A stretch of DNA of 20,023 nucleotides from Butyricicoccus sp. Lineage in GTDB: Bacteria; Bacillota; Clostridia; Oscillospirales; Butyricicoccaceae. The stretch is taken from positions 1-20,023 of the forward strand of contig JAHHRO010000034.1 of NCBI GenBank assembly GCA_020025755.1. The letters run 5' to 3'. Position 1 is the first letter of the stretch. Each line of letters opens with the position of its first letter. The translations under genes and the position numbers were made by a program. This document shows, piece after piece, positions 1 through 6,628 of the stretch. The notes below the pieces were generated by a model, which saw only the letters and a list, made by a program, of their open reading frames with translations, did not search any database and had not been told where the DNA came from.

Positions 1-241
1 GAATGACCGTCAGGAAATCACGGTAGACGGCTTTGACAAGGCGAAGAAGTACACCGTAAAGCAGCTTGCCGAGGACTTCGGCTACAATCTGGATCAGTGT
101 GGATTCCCTCACGAGGAGGAAGAAATTCTTGCCCCCATGGATCTGATGCAGCGGTATCAGGAGGAGCGAGCGTCCCTGAATGCAGAGATTGACCGAGTGC
201 TGGCGGAAATCACGAATCTTCTGGGAGGGACGCAGGAATGA
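1..241 (+). CDS. hsdM: Type I restriction-modification DNA methylase HsdM, C-terminal fragment
   Basis: This is the last 79 codons of a gene that enters from the left edge; the reading frame starts at base 2 and ends at TGA 239-241. The peptide carries features typical of the HsdM C terminus: a YTVKQLAEDFGYNLDQCGFP stretch, then EEEILAPMDLMQRYQEERASL, a charged helix (AEIDRVLAEITNLLGG) and a short tail. HsdM is the N6-adenine methylase subunit of type I systems; it binds HsdS to form the methyltransferase and, with HsdR, the restriction enzyme. The catalytic domain (with the NPPF-type motif) lies outside the window. The stop overlaps the next ATG as ATGA, which is the usual translationally coupled hsdM-hsdS junction and supports the call. 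Family assignment is inferred from the short tail plus the neighbour. Confidence 0.85.
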   Translation, partial: NDRQEITVDGFDKAKKYTVKQLAEDFGYNLDQCGFPHEEEEILAPMDLMQRYQEERASLNAEIDRVLAEITNLLGGTQE

Positions 242-1725
242 CCCCACAGGAACTGAAAAACAGCATTCTGCAAATGGCAATTCAGGGTAAGCTGGTGGAG
301 CAGCGTCCCGAAGAAGGTACCGCCGAGGAACTCTATCAGCAGATTCAGGCGGAGAAGCAGCACTTGATTGCAGAAAAGAAAATCAAGAAAGATAAGCCCC
401 TGCCGGAGATTACGGAGGACGAAAAGCCCTTTGATATTCCCGAGAGTTGGAAGTGGGTAAGATGGGGTGCCATCGTAAATGTCGTTTCAGCACGACGCGT
501 CCATCAATCAGACTGGAAAGCAGAGGGCATTCCTTTTTACCGTGCTCGTGAAATTGCTAGATTGTCCGAAGACGGATCTATAGACAATGATTTATTTATT
601 TCTAAGGAACTGTACAAAGAATTTGCTAAATCAGGGGTGCCTCATGCTGGTGATTTAATGGTTACAGCAGTTGGAACACTAGGAAAGTGCTATATTGTTA
701 AAGAAAATGATTGCTTTTATTATAAAGACGCAAGTGTAATTTGTTTTGAAAATTATGGTAAGGTTCTACCAGCATATTTGAAATACTTGATGCAGTCAAA
801 AATAATGATGAATCAAATCAAAAGCAATTCCAGCGGTACAACTGTAGGAACACTTACAATTGTAAGAATGTGTGAATATATTATGCCACTTCCGCCCCTT
901 GCCGAGCAAAAACGCATCGTTGCCAAAATCGAGGAACTGCTACCGCTGATTGACCGCTATGAAGCGGCATGGACAAAGCTGGAAGCCCTCAACAAGCGTT
1001 TCCCGGAAGATATGCAGAAATCTATCCTGCAAGAAGCCATTCAAGGCAAGCTCGTGGAACAGCGTCCAGAAGAAGGAACAGCCGAAGAACTCTATCAGCA
1101 GATTCAGGCAGAGAAACAGCGGTTGATTGCTGAAAAGAAAATCAAGAAAGATAAGCCCCTGCCCGAAATCACCGACGACGAAAAGCCCTTTGAGATTCCC
1201 GAGAGTTGGAAGTGGGTGAGATTCGGCGATATATATACTCTTTCAAATGGAACATCAAGCAGAGGATCAAAGGACGGAATAGATGTCCCCGTTCTACGAT
1301 TGGCAGATTTATCTAACGGTGTTGTCAGCACAGATAATATTAGAGAAATTCCTCTGACTGAGAAAGAATTTCGCTCTCACCAATTAAAGAAGGATGATTT
1401 AATTTTCATTCGGGTTAACGGTAGTAAGGATCGAGTTGCATCCGCATTTCACTATACTTCCGACAAAATCATATCGTATTGTGATCACTTATTCTGTGGT
1501 TCTCAAGTAACAGACCTAATCGATGTAAGATATGTTATGTTTATTTTTAATTCTGCAATGACAAGAAAACAACTCACTCCAGAAATAAAAACTACTGCGG
1601 GTCAAAATACGATTAGTCAATCAAGTATGAACCAAATCCTCATACCCCTCCCACCATATGCCGAGCAAAAACGCATCGTCGCCAAAATTGAGCAGTTGCT
1701 GCCCCTGTGTGAAAAACTACAATAA
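238..1725 (+). CDS. hsdS: Type I restriction-modification specificity subunit HsdS
   Basis: A 495-residue DNA-recognition subunit that chooses the bipartite target of the HsdM/HsdS(/HsdR) complex. It has the classical half-and-half layout. A conserved helix block (residues about 1-76, with KSILQ/AIQGKLVEQRPEEG and PESWKWVR) precedes recognition domain 1 (about 77-217). The conserved PLPPLAEQKRIVAKIEELLPL block (about 218-238) and a second copy of the helix block (about 264-329) follow, then recognition domain 2 (about 330-470) and a final PLPPYAEQKRIVAKIEQLLPL block. The two halves are spaced by exactly 253 residues. The recognition domains are clearly more AT-rich than the conserved blocks, as expected when these domains are exchanged between strains. 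The start at 238 overlaps the hsdM stop (ATGA), and GGGAGGG lies just upstream. The length (495 aa) is within the normal HsdS range, and no truncation is seen. Confidence 0.93.
   Translation: MTPQELKNSILQMAIQGKLVEQRPEEGTAEELYQQIQAEKQHLIAEKKIKKDKPLPEITEDEKPFDIPESWKWVRWGAIVNVVSARRVHQSDWKAEGIPFYRAREIARLSEDGSIDNDLFISKELYKEFAKSGVPHAGDLMVTAVGTLGKCYIVKENDCFYYKDASVICFENYGKVLPAYLKYLMQSKIMMNQIKSNSSGTTVGTLTIVRMCEYIMPLPPLAEQKRIVAKIEELLPLIDRYEAAWTKLEALNKRFPEDMQKSILQEAIQGKLVEQRPEEGTAEELYQQIQAEKQRLIAEKKIKKDKPLPEITDDEKPFEIPESWKWVRFGDIYTLSNGTSSRGSKDGIDVPVLRLADLSNGVVSTDNIREIPLTEKEFRSHQLKKDDLIFIRVNGSKDRVASAFHYTSDKIISYCDHLFCGSQVTDLIDVRYVMFIFNSAMTRKQLTPEIKTTAGQNTISQSSMNQILIPLPPYAEQKRIVAKIEQLLPLCEKLQ
268..467 (+). 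repeat. hsdS conserved block, copy 1 of a 200-bp direct repeat
   Basis: Codes for the first conserved helix block of HsdS. It aligns without gaps to 1027-1226 at an offset of 759 bp; by hand count about 27 of 200 positions differ, mostly at third codon positions. Such repeats can pair and let recognition domains move between positions by homologous recombination. Confidence 0.85.
889..953 (+). repeat. hsdS post-TRD block, copy 1 of a short direct repeat
   Basis: Codes for PLPPLAEQKRIVAKIEELLPL just after recognition domain 1. It is repeated at 1648-1712, again at an offset of 759 bp, with an identical GCCGAGCAAAAACGCATCGT core. Confidence 0.8.
1027..1226 (+). repeat. hsdS conserved block, copy 2 of a 200-bp direct repeat
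   Basis: Second copy of the block at 268-467, same strand, no gaps. The exact stretches include the AAGAAAATCAAGAAAGATAA and CCCGAGAGTTGGAAGTGGGT segments. The many silent differences argue against a very recent duplication or gene conversion. Confidence 0.85.
1648..1712 (+). repeat. hsdS post-TRD block, copy 2 of a short direct repeat
   Basis: Codes for PLPPYAEQKRIVAKIEQLLPL after recognition domain 2; partner of 889-953. Together the two repeat pairs bracket both recognition domains with homologous DNA, and the bracketed segments are the same length. Confidence 0.8.
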
Positions 1726-1742
1726 AGAAACCGGTGATAAAA

Positions 1743-1826
1743 ATGAGTGAACCAGATTTTATCAGGACAATATATGAATGGGATATCCACCTGTCAAAAC
1801 CAAAATACAATTATTTAATATCGTAA
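1743..1826 (+). CDS. Possible small ORF or gene remnant (27 aa)
   Basis: An ATG-to-TAA frame of 27 codons starts 17 bp after hsdS and reads MSEPDFIRTIYEWDIHLSKP plus a short tail. No convincing Shine-Dalgarno is present (GGTGATAAAA is the nearest purine-rich stretch), and I recognise no family. It may be a leaderless remnant of a gene lost between hsdS and the next ORF, or chance. Confidence 0.2.
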   Translation: MSEPDFIRTIYEWDIHLSKPKYNYLIS

Positions 1827-1859
1827 TATTGGTATCTTTAGGCATGTGAGGGTCAATAC

Positions 1860-2498
1860 ATGAAAGTTATGAAAGAATATATGGAATGGTACGCATTTCT
1901 CAGCTTGCTTTACTGCTATGATGAAAATTTAGCTGTTTTGGAGAAAGGCGAAGAACCAGATTGGCAAAGCAAAGATTTGGATATCGGGCTGGAAGTCACG
2001 CAGGCATTGCTACCAAAAGATGGAGAAATCCGTTCCGTTATCAATGAATATTTCGGCAAAGGTTTAGATGGGCAGTTTGTAAAGGATCAAATTGAACAGA
2101 GAAATCCAGAATACGGTTCTATGGTACATGTGGTTAAAAATACTGCGTGTTTTTCTCAATGCTACGATATGCAGTCTAAAATCCAACAGGTGAGTGAGTC
2201 TATCATTAAAAAGACAAAAAAGCTAAATAATCATTATAGCAGGTTTAAAAATAACTGGCTTTATGTTTTTGCACCCGATCTTTTCGGATCATTCGATATC
2301 CCACAAGTATATGAGACATATCAAAAAAACACCACAGAGTATGCTGTAAAATTCGATAAAATATTTATTCAGATAGACAATCAGCTTTTCATTCTGAATG
2401 CAAATGGATTAGAGACAGAAATTTTAATTCCAAATGATCGTTTGAGTCAGCTAAAAAAAGAGGCGTTGGAGAAAGCAGGTCAAGCTGAGACGAAGTAA
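1860..2498 (+). CDS. Hypothetical protein linked to the hsd locus, possible nuclease-like motif
   Basis: A 212-residue soluble-looking protein of no family I can name with certainty. The start at 1860 is preferred because GAGGG at 1848-1852 lies 7 nt upstream; a second Met at codon 4 is less well spaced. There is no signal peptide or membrane segment. Residues 31-50 read EEPDWQSKDLDIGLEVTQAL, a P-D-W...D.G-x-E-V-T pattern resembling the acidic core of some PD-(D/E)xK-like proteins, although the usual Lys is Thr47 here. The middle (about 110-150) is Lys-rich and probably helical. It lies 134 bp after hsdS on the same strand and the unit ends in a terminator, so it may be a cargo gene of the restriction locus. 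The nuclease idea is inference from one motif only. Confidence 0.75.
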   Translation: MKVMKEYMEWYAFLSLLYCYDENLAVLEKGEEPDWQSKDLDIGLEVTQALLPKDGEIRSVINEYFGKGLDGQFVKDQIEQRNPEYGSMVHVVKNTACFSQCYDMQSKIQQVSESIIKKTKKLNNHYSRFKNNWLYVFAPDLFGSFDIPQVYETYQKNTTEYAVKFDKIFIQIDNQLFILNANGLETEILIPNDRLSQLKKEALEKAGQAETK

Positions 2499-2509
2499 AA
2501 AATCATAAA

Positions 2510-2538
2510 CCGCCTATCATTTTGACAGGCGGCTTTTT
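2510..2538 (+). terminator. Rho-independent terminator after the 212-aa ORF
   Basis: CCGCCT (2510-2515) pairs with AGGCGG (2527-2532) across an 11-nt loop; C2533 and TTTTT at 2534-2538 follow. It sits 12 bp past the TAA of the hypothetical gene. Confidence 0.8.
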
Positions 2539-2552
2539 GCAGCAAACACAAC

Positions 2553-2581
2553 AAAAAGAAGGGGCATATCCCCTTCTTTTT
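2553..2581. terminator. Bidirectional terminator between converging genes
   Basis: A perfect 12-bp inverted repeat, AAAAAGAAGGGG (2553-2564) and CCCCTTCTTTTT (2570-2581), with a CATAT loop. The A and T ends give a U-run on either strand, so it can stop both the left-hand plus-strand unit and the minus-strand dipeptidase gene, which ends at 2592. Confidence 0.85.
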
Positions 2582-2591
2582 GTTTACGATC

Positions 2592-4088
2592 TTATTTTGC
2601 AGCCGGTGTCTGTGCCGGTTCAAATTCCTGCATCACGCTGGGCTTGAACGGTGCCTTGTTCGGTCTGCCCTCTTCCTTTGCGACATACGCCATCAGTTCA
2701 TTGAACATGATATCTGCCTTGGACATGGCATCTGCCGCAATCTCCGCAGCCAGCTTTGTGGTATGCGCTGCTGCCTGTTCCTTGTTCTGCTTCATCATGG
2801 AGATGACCTGTGTATCGGTCTGCTTCTGTGCCTCGATGAGCTTATTTTCGTATGCATTCCAGTATGCGCGCACACCTGCGCCGTACTTCTCCCGATCCAG
2901 TCCGGACAGTGCTGCAAGGCTTCTGAACTTCCAGTATGCAGACTGTGCATCGTAAACCGGTGCTTTGACCTGATACTCCTTGGGCGTAGACTGGATATTG
3001 CCATAGGAGGGCAGATATACTGAATGTTCCGGATTGCCCATAGTCATCCAGAGCAGTCCGCCCAGCTCTGCCGGATAGTCCTTCTTGAGCTGTACGATAT
3101 GAGCTTCACAGGTTGCAGCAGTCCCGATTGTCCGTACCTTGCTGTCCTTTTCCGGTGTCTTTTCCGTGCCTTCATTTCTGTACCGCTGCAATTCCATAAC
3201 ATCCTTGAGCGTTACCTTGCCTTCCGGTGTGAAGAACAACTCAAACACAGGTGCATCGTATGCAACCTTATGCCCAAGTTTGTTTTGTCCAGCCCACAGC
3301 CGATCCCGATTGCCGCCCGATACCGGCGCACCGTAAGACAGGGCTGCATGGAACTTGCCGTTATGCTCCTTGTAGAATCCATTTTCCTTGGCAAAGGAAA
3401 TGAGGTCAGGGGATGCATAATAATTCTCTGTGTCGTTCAGATCAACAGAACCCAGCATAAAGCAGTTTGGATAGACAGCCGCCATATTGTCCGGTGCCTT
3501 ATAGGCTGCAAAGTGATGACCGGTGTAGATCTCGATATACCAGACCTCCTTGCTGTCTGCAATGGTCAGGATGTTGCCTTCCGCTGCACCCTTTTCTTTC
3601 AGGATCTTTGCGACCAGCTCGACGCCTTCCTTGGCGGTTTTGATGCGCGGCAGGAGTACGGAAACCATGTTTGCTTCACGCAGACCATTAGGAGTCAGCG
3701 GATCAGCTGCAAGTGCCTTTTCGTTTGCACCTGCGGATACGGTTGCATCTACACTCACGCCATACTCATTGAATCCGATCTCTCCATAGATGCCATCTTC
3801 CTCGACCTCAGAATCCGGAACCATAGTATATTTGTATGCAGTTTCCGGCTGTGGGTAGGTGAAGCCATTGCCCTCATCCACGAACATTTCGCCTGCGGCA
3901 TAGTGCTTGCCTGGCACAACGACATGCTGCTTGGCATGTGCGGCAGAGATATCCTCTGTACGCGCAACCATCGTACTGCCGTCTGCGGAGACCGCAGAAC
4001 CGATATATGTACCTGTGCATGCAAATGCTGGTGTAACAGAAAGTGCAGCGAGTGCCGATGCCAGCACAAAAGAAATTTTCTTTTTCAT
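2592..4088 (-). CDS. Secreted C69-family dipeptidase (Ntn hydrolase)
   Basis: A 498-residue extracellular or wall-associated peptidase of family C69 (PepD-like), expected to cleave dipeptides. Residues 1-23 form a signal peptide (MKKK, a hydrophobic core, then TPAFA), and the next residues are C24-TGTYIGSAVSADGST-MVARTED, the N-terminal hallmark of the family: the Cys becomes the nucleophile once it is the first residue. Here signal peptidase cleavage after AFA would itself expose Cys24. Further family features are GIYGEIGFNEYGVSVDAT, the NGLREANMVSVLLPRIKTAKEG region and SKEVWYIEIYTGHH. I start at 4088, not at the in-frame upstream Met (4145), because AGGGGGAG lies about 8 nt upstream and the signal peptide begins there. 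The length fits the family. It is monocistronic, diverges from the HxlR gene and ends at the terminator at 2553-2581. Confidence 0.9.
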   Translation of the reverse strand: MKKKISFVLASALAALSVTPAFACTGTYIGSAVSADGSTMVARTEDISAAHAKQHVVVPGKHYAAGEMFVDEGNGFTYPQPETAYKYTMVPDSEVEEDGIYGEIGFNEYGVSVDATVSAGANEKALAADPLTPNGLREANMVSVLLPRIKTAKEGVELVAKILKEKGAAEGNILTIADSKEVWYIEIYTGHHFAAYKAPDNMAAVYPNCFMLGSVDLNDTENYYASPDLISFAKENGFYKEHNGKFHAALSYGAPVSGGNRDRLWAGQNKLGHKVAYDAPVFELFFTPEGKVTLKDVMELQRYRNEGTEKTPEKDSKVRTIGTAATCEAHIVQLKKDYPAELGGLLWMTMGNPEHSVYLPSYGNIQSTPKEYQVKAPVYDAQSAYWKFRSLAALSGLDREKYGAGVRAYWNAYENKLIEAQKQTDTQVISMMKQNKEQAAAHTTKLAAEIAADAMSKADIMFNELMAYVAKEEGRPNKAPFKPSVMQEFEPAQTPAAK

Positions 4089-4154
4089 TTGAGAATCTCC
4101 CCCTATTTCCCTGCGCCCGAAAGCGACAGTGCATAAATATTTCATCTGTTTTAT

Positions 4155-4183
4155 ATTTAATCACGCTTCTGCATAAAAATCAA
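4155..4183 (-). promoter_or_regulatory. Candidate promoter for the C69 dipeptidase
   Basis: On the minus strand TTGATT (4178-4183) is followed by a 17-bp spacer and TTAAAT (4155-4160), placing the start near 4148 with a leader of about 60 nt. Both boxes match the consensus at only 4 of 6 positions. Confidence 0.35.
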
Positions 4184-4288
4184 GTCTTATTTCAAATTTT
4201 TTCCAATCTATCTTCACATGTGCCTATTCAAGTGCCCGCATCCGTGCTGCTCTCATATATATGATTCGTATATCTTAACGTGGAAAAG

Positions 4289-4317
4289 TTGCTTTTTCAG
4301 GCATTATTGCGTATAAT
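4289..4317 (+). promoter_or_regulatory. Sigma-A promoter of the HxlR-family regulator
   Basis: TTGCTT (4289-4294), a 17-bp spacer and a perfect TATAAT (4312-4317), giving a short leader before the ATG at 4349. The -35 lies inside an imperfect A/T dyad (GAAAAGTTGCTTTTTC), a possible autoregulatory site; that part is conjecture. Confidence 0.75.
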
Positions 4318-4348
4318 TTATACTACAACATATAAGAGGTGAACTGAT

Positions 4349-4717
4349 ATGCCCGATTCACGCGGAAATAAAATCAGCTGTTCCAATTACCAATGTGAGA
4401 TCGAATTGACACTGGAGATCCTGAGCGGCAAATGGAAAGCACTTATCATCTGGAATCTGCATCTGCATGAGATCATTCGTTACAATGAATTCAGACGGCT
4501 GATGCCCTCCATCACGCAAAAAATGCTGACCCAGCAGCTCAAGGAACTGGAAAAATACGGTATCCTATCACGCAAGGTCTATCCCTCTGTCCCTCCAATG
4601 GTCGAATATTCACTCACAGAAACCGGACAAGAACTCATTCCGATCATGGAAGCTATGGATCTTTGGGGCAAAAAATATGTGGCTGCCTACCAGCATACCG
4701 ATAAAAAAAACGAATGA
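4349..4717 (+). CDS. HxlR-family winged-helix transcriptional regulator
   Basis: A 122-residue DNA-binding protein of the HxlR (DUF24, YodB-like) family. The family core is visible: CEIELTLEILSGKWKALIIWNL (about 16-37), then RYNEFRRLMPSITQKMLTQQLKELE (the helix-turn-helix), YGILSRKVYPSVPPMVEYSLTETG (the wing) and a C-terminal dimerisation helix. Cys11 and Cys16 sit at the N terminus; in YodB-type members an N-terminal Cys senses electrophiles such as quinones or aldehydes, so redox or electrophile sensing is possible here. AGAGGTG stands 8-9 nt before the ATG. The gene ends 131 bp before an iron-containing alcohol dehydrogenase on the same strand with no terminator between, so that dehydrogenase is the obvious regulatory target or co-transcribed partner. 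Confidence 0.92.
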   Translation: MPDSRGNKISCSNYQCEIELTLEILSGKWKALIIWNLHLHEIIRYNEFRRLMPSITQKMLTQQLKELEKYGILSRKVYPSVPPMVEYSLTETGQELIPIMEAMDLWGKKYVAAYQHTDKKNE

Positions 4718-4725
4718 TTCCTACC

Positions 4726-4751
4726 AAAAAGTATGTATCCCCCTAAAAAGT
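4726..4751 (+). promoter_or_regulatory. Repeated AAAAAGT motif upstream of the alcohol dehydrogenase, candidate HxlR operator
   Basis: AAAAAGT occurs twice (4726-4732 and 4745-4751) in the context CCAAAAAGTATGTATCC and CCTAAAAAGTGCC. The repeat lies between the HxlR gene and the dehydrogenase. Sites rich in AGTA/AAAAGT half-sites near HxlR genes are known in Firmicutes; assignment to this regulator is inference from position and pattern. Confidence 0.4.
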
Positions 4752-4848
4752 GCCTTCTTTACGCCAACGAAAAAATGGTTTAAGCTATCCCTTGTCAGTT
4801 GATCCGTCAAAACCGTTTTATTTACTTGGTAAGGAGGCACTATTCAAT

Positions 4849-6015
4849 ATGCAAAGATTTACGATCCCTCGCGAAATCTACACCGGCGATGACGCCATCG
4901 AGGTTCTCAAGGATCTCAAGGGCACAAAGGCATTTATCGTTGTTGGTTCGGAGCGAACCATCAAGGATGGCACAGTTGCTAAGGTACAGAGCCTTTTGCA
5001 GGAAGCCAACATGGAAAGCATGGTATTTCAGGGCGTAGAGCATGACCCATCCTTTGAGACCGTACAGAAAGGCACAGCAGCACTGCGCGAATTCGGCGCA
5101 GACTGGATCATTGCCATCGGCGGCGGCTCCCCCATCGACGCTGCAAAGTCCATGTGGATCTTCTATGAGCATCCAGAACTGGAATTTGAAAAGGCACTGA
5201 CCCCATTCTCTCTGCCCAAGCTGCGCAACAAGGCAAGATTTGTCGGCATCACTACCACAAGCGGTACTGCAACCGAGGTCACTTCCTTCTCTGTCATCAC
5301 CAACCCAGACACCAGCATCAAGTATCCGATCGCAGACTACGAGATCACTCCGGATATCGCGATCGTTGACACCAGCCTCGTTATGAGCCTGCCGCAGAAG
5401 CTGGTCGCACATACTGGTATGGACGCACTGACCCACGCGATCGAGGCGTATGTCTCTACCGCAGCGACCCCCATTACCGATGCTCTCGCAATGAAGTCCA
5501 TCGAAATGATCGCTTCTGATCTCACAGGTTCCTTCAGAGGTGAGCCCACTGCAAGAAAGCAGATGCACATTGCACAGTGTCTTGCAGGCATGGCATTCTC
5601 CAACGCGATCCTTGGTATCGTTCACTCTATGGCACATAAGACCGGCAGACTGTTTGATATCCCGCACGGCTGTGCAAATGCGATCTATCTGCCTTATGTT
5701 ATCCAGTACAACGCTAAGACCGCACCTGCAAAGTACGCAGAGATCGCAAAGCGTCTGGAGCTTTCCGGCAGCACAGAGACAGAACTGATTGCCTCTCTCG
5801 TTCAGTTCATCAAGCAGATGAACCGAGAAATGAACATCCCGACCACCGTGGAAGAATTCGGCATCTCTTATGAAGACTTCACTGCAAAGCTGGATCTCTT
5901 CGCAGAGGAAGCCGTAAATGATCCCTGCACCAGTACAAATCCACGCCCGATCGATACCGAATCCATGAAAAAGCTGTATCTGTGTACCTACAAGGGCGAA
6001 GACGTTACTTTCTAA
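4849..6015 (+). CDS. Iron-containing alcohol dehydrogenase
   Basis: A 388-residue cytoplasmic NAD(P)-dependent alcohol dehydrogenase of the Fe-ADH family (group III), interconverting an aldehyde and an alcohol. The nucleotide-binding motif GGGSPIDAAK is at 91-100. The metal ligands expected by comparison with FucO-type enzymes are all present: D192 and H196 in TGMDALTHAIEAYVS, H259 in GIVHSMAHKTG, and H273 in DIPHGCANA. The tail NDPCTSTNPRP is common in clostridial butanol/alcohol dehydrogenases and the AdhE C domain. The start is taken at 4849, where AAGGAGG sits about 10 nt upstream; an in-frame GTG at 4750 would add 33 residues with no family match. It follows the HxlR regulator and ends at its own terminator. 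A role in aldehyde detoxification or fermentative alcohol formation is likely; the substrate cannot be read from sequence. Confidence 0.93.
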   Translation: MQRFTIPREIYTGDDAIEVLKDLKGTKAFIVVGSERTIKDGTVAKVQSLLQEANMESMVFQGVEHDPSFETVQKGTAALREFGADWIIAIGGGSPIDAAKSMWIFYEHPELEFEKALTPFSLPKLRNKARFVGITTTSGTATEVTSFSVITNPDTSIKYPIADYEITPDIAIVDTSLVMSLPQKLVAHTGMDALTHAIEAYVSTAATPITDALAMKSIEMIASDLTGSFRGEPTARKQMHIAQCLAGMAFSNAILGIVHSMAHKTGRLFDIPHGCANAIYLPYVIQYNAKTAPAKYAEIAKRLELSGSTETELIASLVQFIKQMNREMNIPTTVEEFGISYEDFTAKLDLFAEEAVNDPCTSTNPRPIDTESMKKLYLCTYKGEDVTF

Positions 6016-6070
6016 TCTCTCACAATCATCCTTCAATTCATTTCATAACTTCTCTTTTCATTTTTCATTG

Positions 6071-6097
6071 CGGTGCAGCCCTGTGCTGCACCGTTTT
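6071..6097 (+). terminator. Terminator after the alcohol dehydrogenase
   Basis: CGGTGCAG (6071-6078) pairs perfectly with CTGCACCG (6086-6093) across a 7-nt loop; TTTT follows at 6094-6097. It sits about 55 bp past the stop. Confidence 0.8.
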
Positions 6098-6100
6098 CTC

Positions 6101-6129
6101 TTGTCTTATCTACACGGATACGGTATACT
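6101..6129 (+). promoter_or_regulatory. Sigma-A promoter of the DUF3783 gene
   Basis: TTGTCT (6101-6106), a 17-bp spacer and TATACT (6124-6129). Transcription would start near 6136, which effectively rules out the ATG at 6138 as a normal start and supports the one at 6168. Confidence 0.7.
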
Positions 6130-6167
6130 GTACATGAATGAAAATCGAAAACAGAGGTATGTATTTT

Positions 6168-6569
6168 ATGAAAAATCCGAACCATGCGGTCATGCTGTGC
6201 TACAACATGCCCAGCAGCAAATCTGCCAAGCTCAAGGCAGCATGCATCAAAATGGGCATCCGCATCCGAGACATCGCCCCTGAGCAGTTCTCCCTGCCCC
6301 TTGGACACATTCTGGGCGTACCGGAATACGCGGACGCTGCACCAACCGAGGAAGCCCCCTTTCAGAGTGAGATGCTTGTATTCTATCAGTTTACAGGGTC
6401 ACAGCTCGACCGGATGCTCCCTGAGATCAAAAAGGCAGGCGGCGTTCGTTTGAAGGCTGTTGTAACCCCCACCAATATTTCATGGAACGCCTGTACATTG
6501 GTACGCGAACTGATGGCAGAACGCGAAGCCATCGCCAAAAGTCAGCAGGCGCATGAGCCGCAAGCATAA
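6168..6569 (+). CDS. DUF3783 domain-containing protein
   Basis: A 133-residue small soluble protein whose body (HAVMLCYNMPSSKSAKLKAA...MGIRIRDIAPEQFSLPLGHI, then EMLVFYQFTGSQLDRMLPEIKKAGG, LKAVVTPTNISWNACTLVRELMAER) matches my recollection of DUF3783 proteins of Clostridia, a family of unknown function. The fold looks like alternating strands and helices with no signal peptide, membrane segment or catalytic motif that I can name. ATG 6168 is chosen because AGAGG lies 10 nt upstream and the promoter leaves only a short leader; earlier in-frame ATGs at 6138 and 6159 would add 10 or 3 residues. It is monocistronic, between the Fe-ADH terminator and a strong bidirectional terminator. Confidence 0.75.
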   Translation: MKNPNHAVMLCYNMPSSKSAKLKAACIKMGIRIRDIAPEQFSLPLGHILGVPEYADAAPTEEAPFQSEMLVFYQFTGSQLDRMLPEIKKAGGVRLKAVVTPTNISWNACTLVRELMAEREAIAKSQQAHEPQA

Positions 6570-6609
6570 AAAAATGGATGAGCCGGACGGCTCATCCATT
6601 TTTTTATGC
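6564..6609. terminator. Long bidirectional terminator between DUF3783 and the sugar ABC operon
   Basis: A perfect 21-bp inverted repeat: the arm at 6564-6584 (GCAT, A7, TGGATGAGCC) and its complement at 6589-6609, loop GGAC. The A7/T7 blocks give U-runs on both strands. The left arm overlaps the stop of the DUF3783 gene, and the operon's last gene ends at 6629. Confidence 0.92.
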
Positions 6610-6628
6610 TTTTTATGGCAGATGCAAA

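Noticed and set aside
3024..4136. 370-residue plus-strand open frame opposite the C69 dipeptidase
   Set aside because: Cys- and His-rich antisense translation without a start signal; the dipeptidase is clear on the other strand.
4750..4848. N-terminal extension of the alcohol dehydrogenase from a GTG at 4750
   Set aside because: No family similarity in the 33 extra residues, and AAGGAGG stands directly before the ATG at 4849.
4840..6036. 398-residue open frame on the minus strand across the alcohol dehydrogenase gene
   Set aside because: It mirrors a well-supported Fe-ADH gene with all metal ligands; the antisense protein is Cys/Asp-rich with no recognisable family and no ribosome-binding site.
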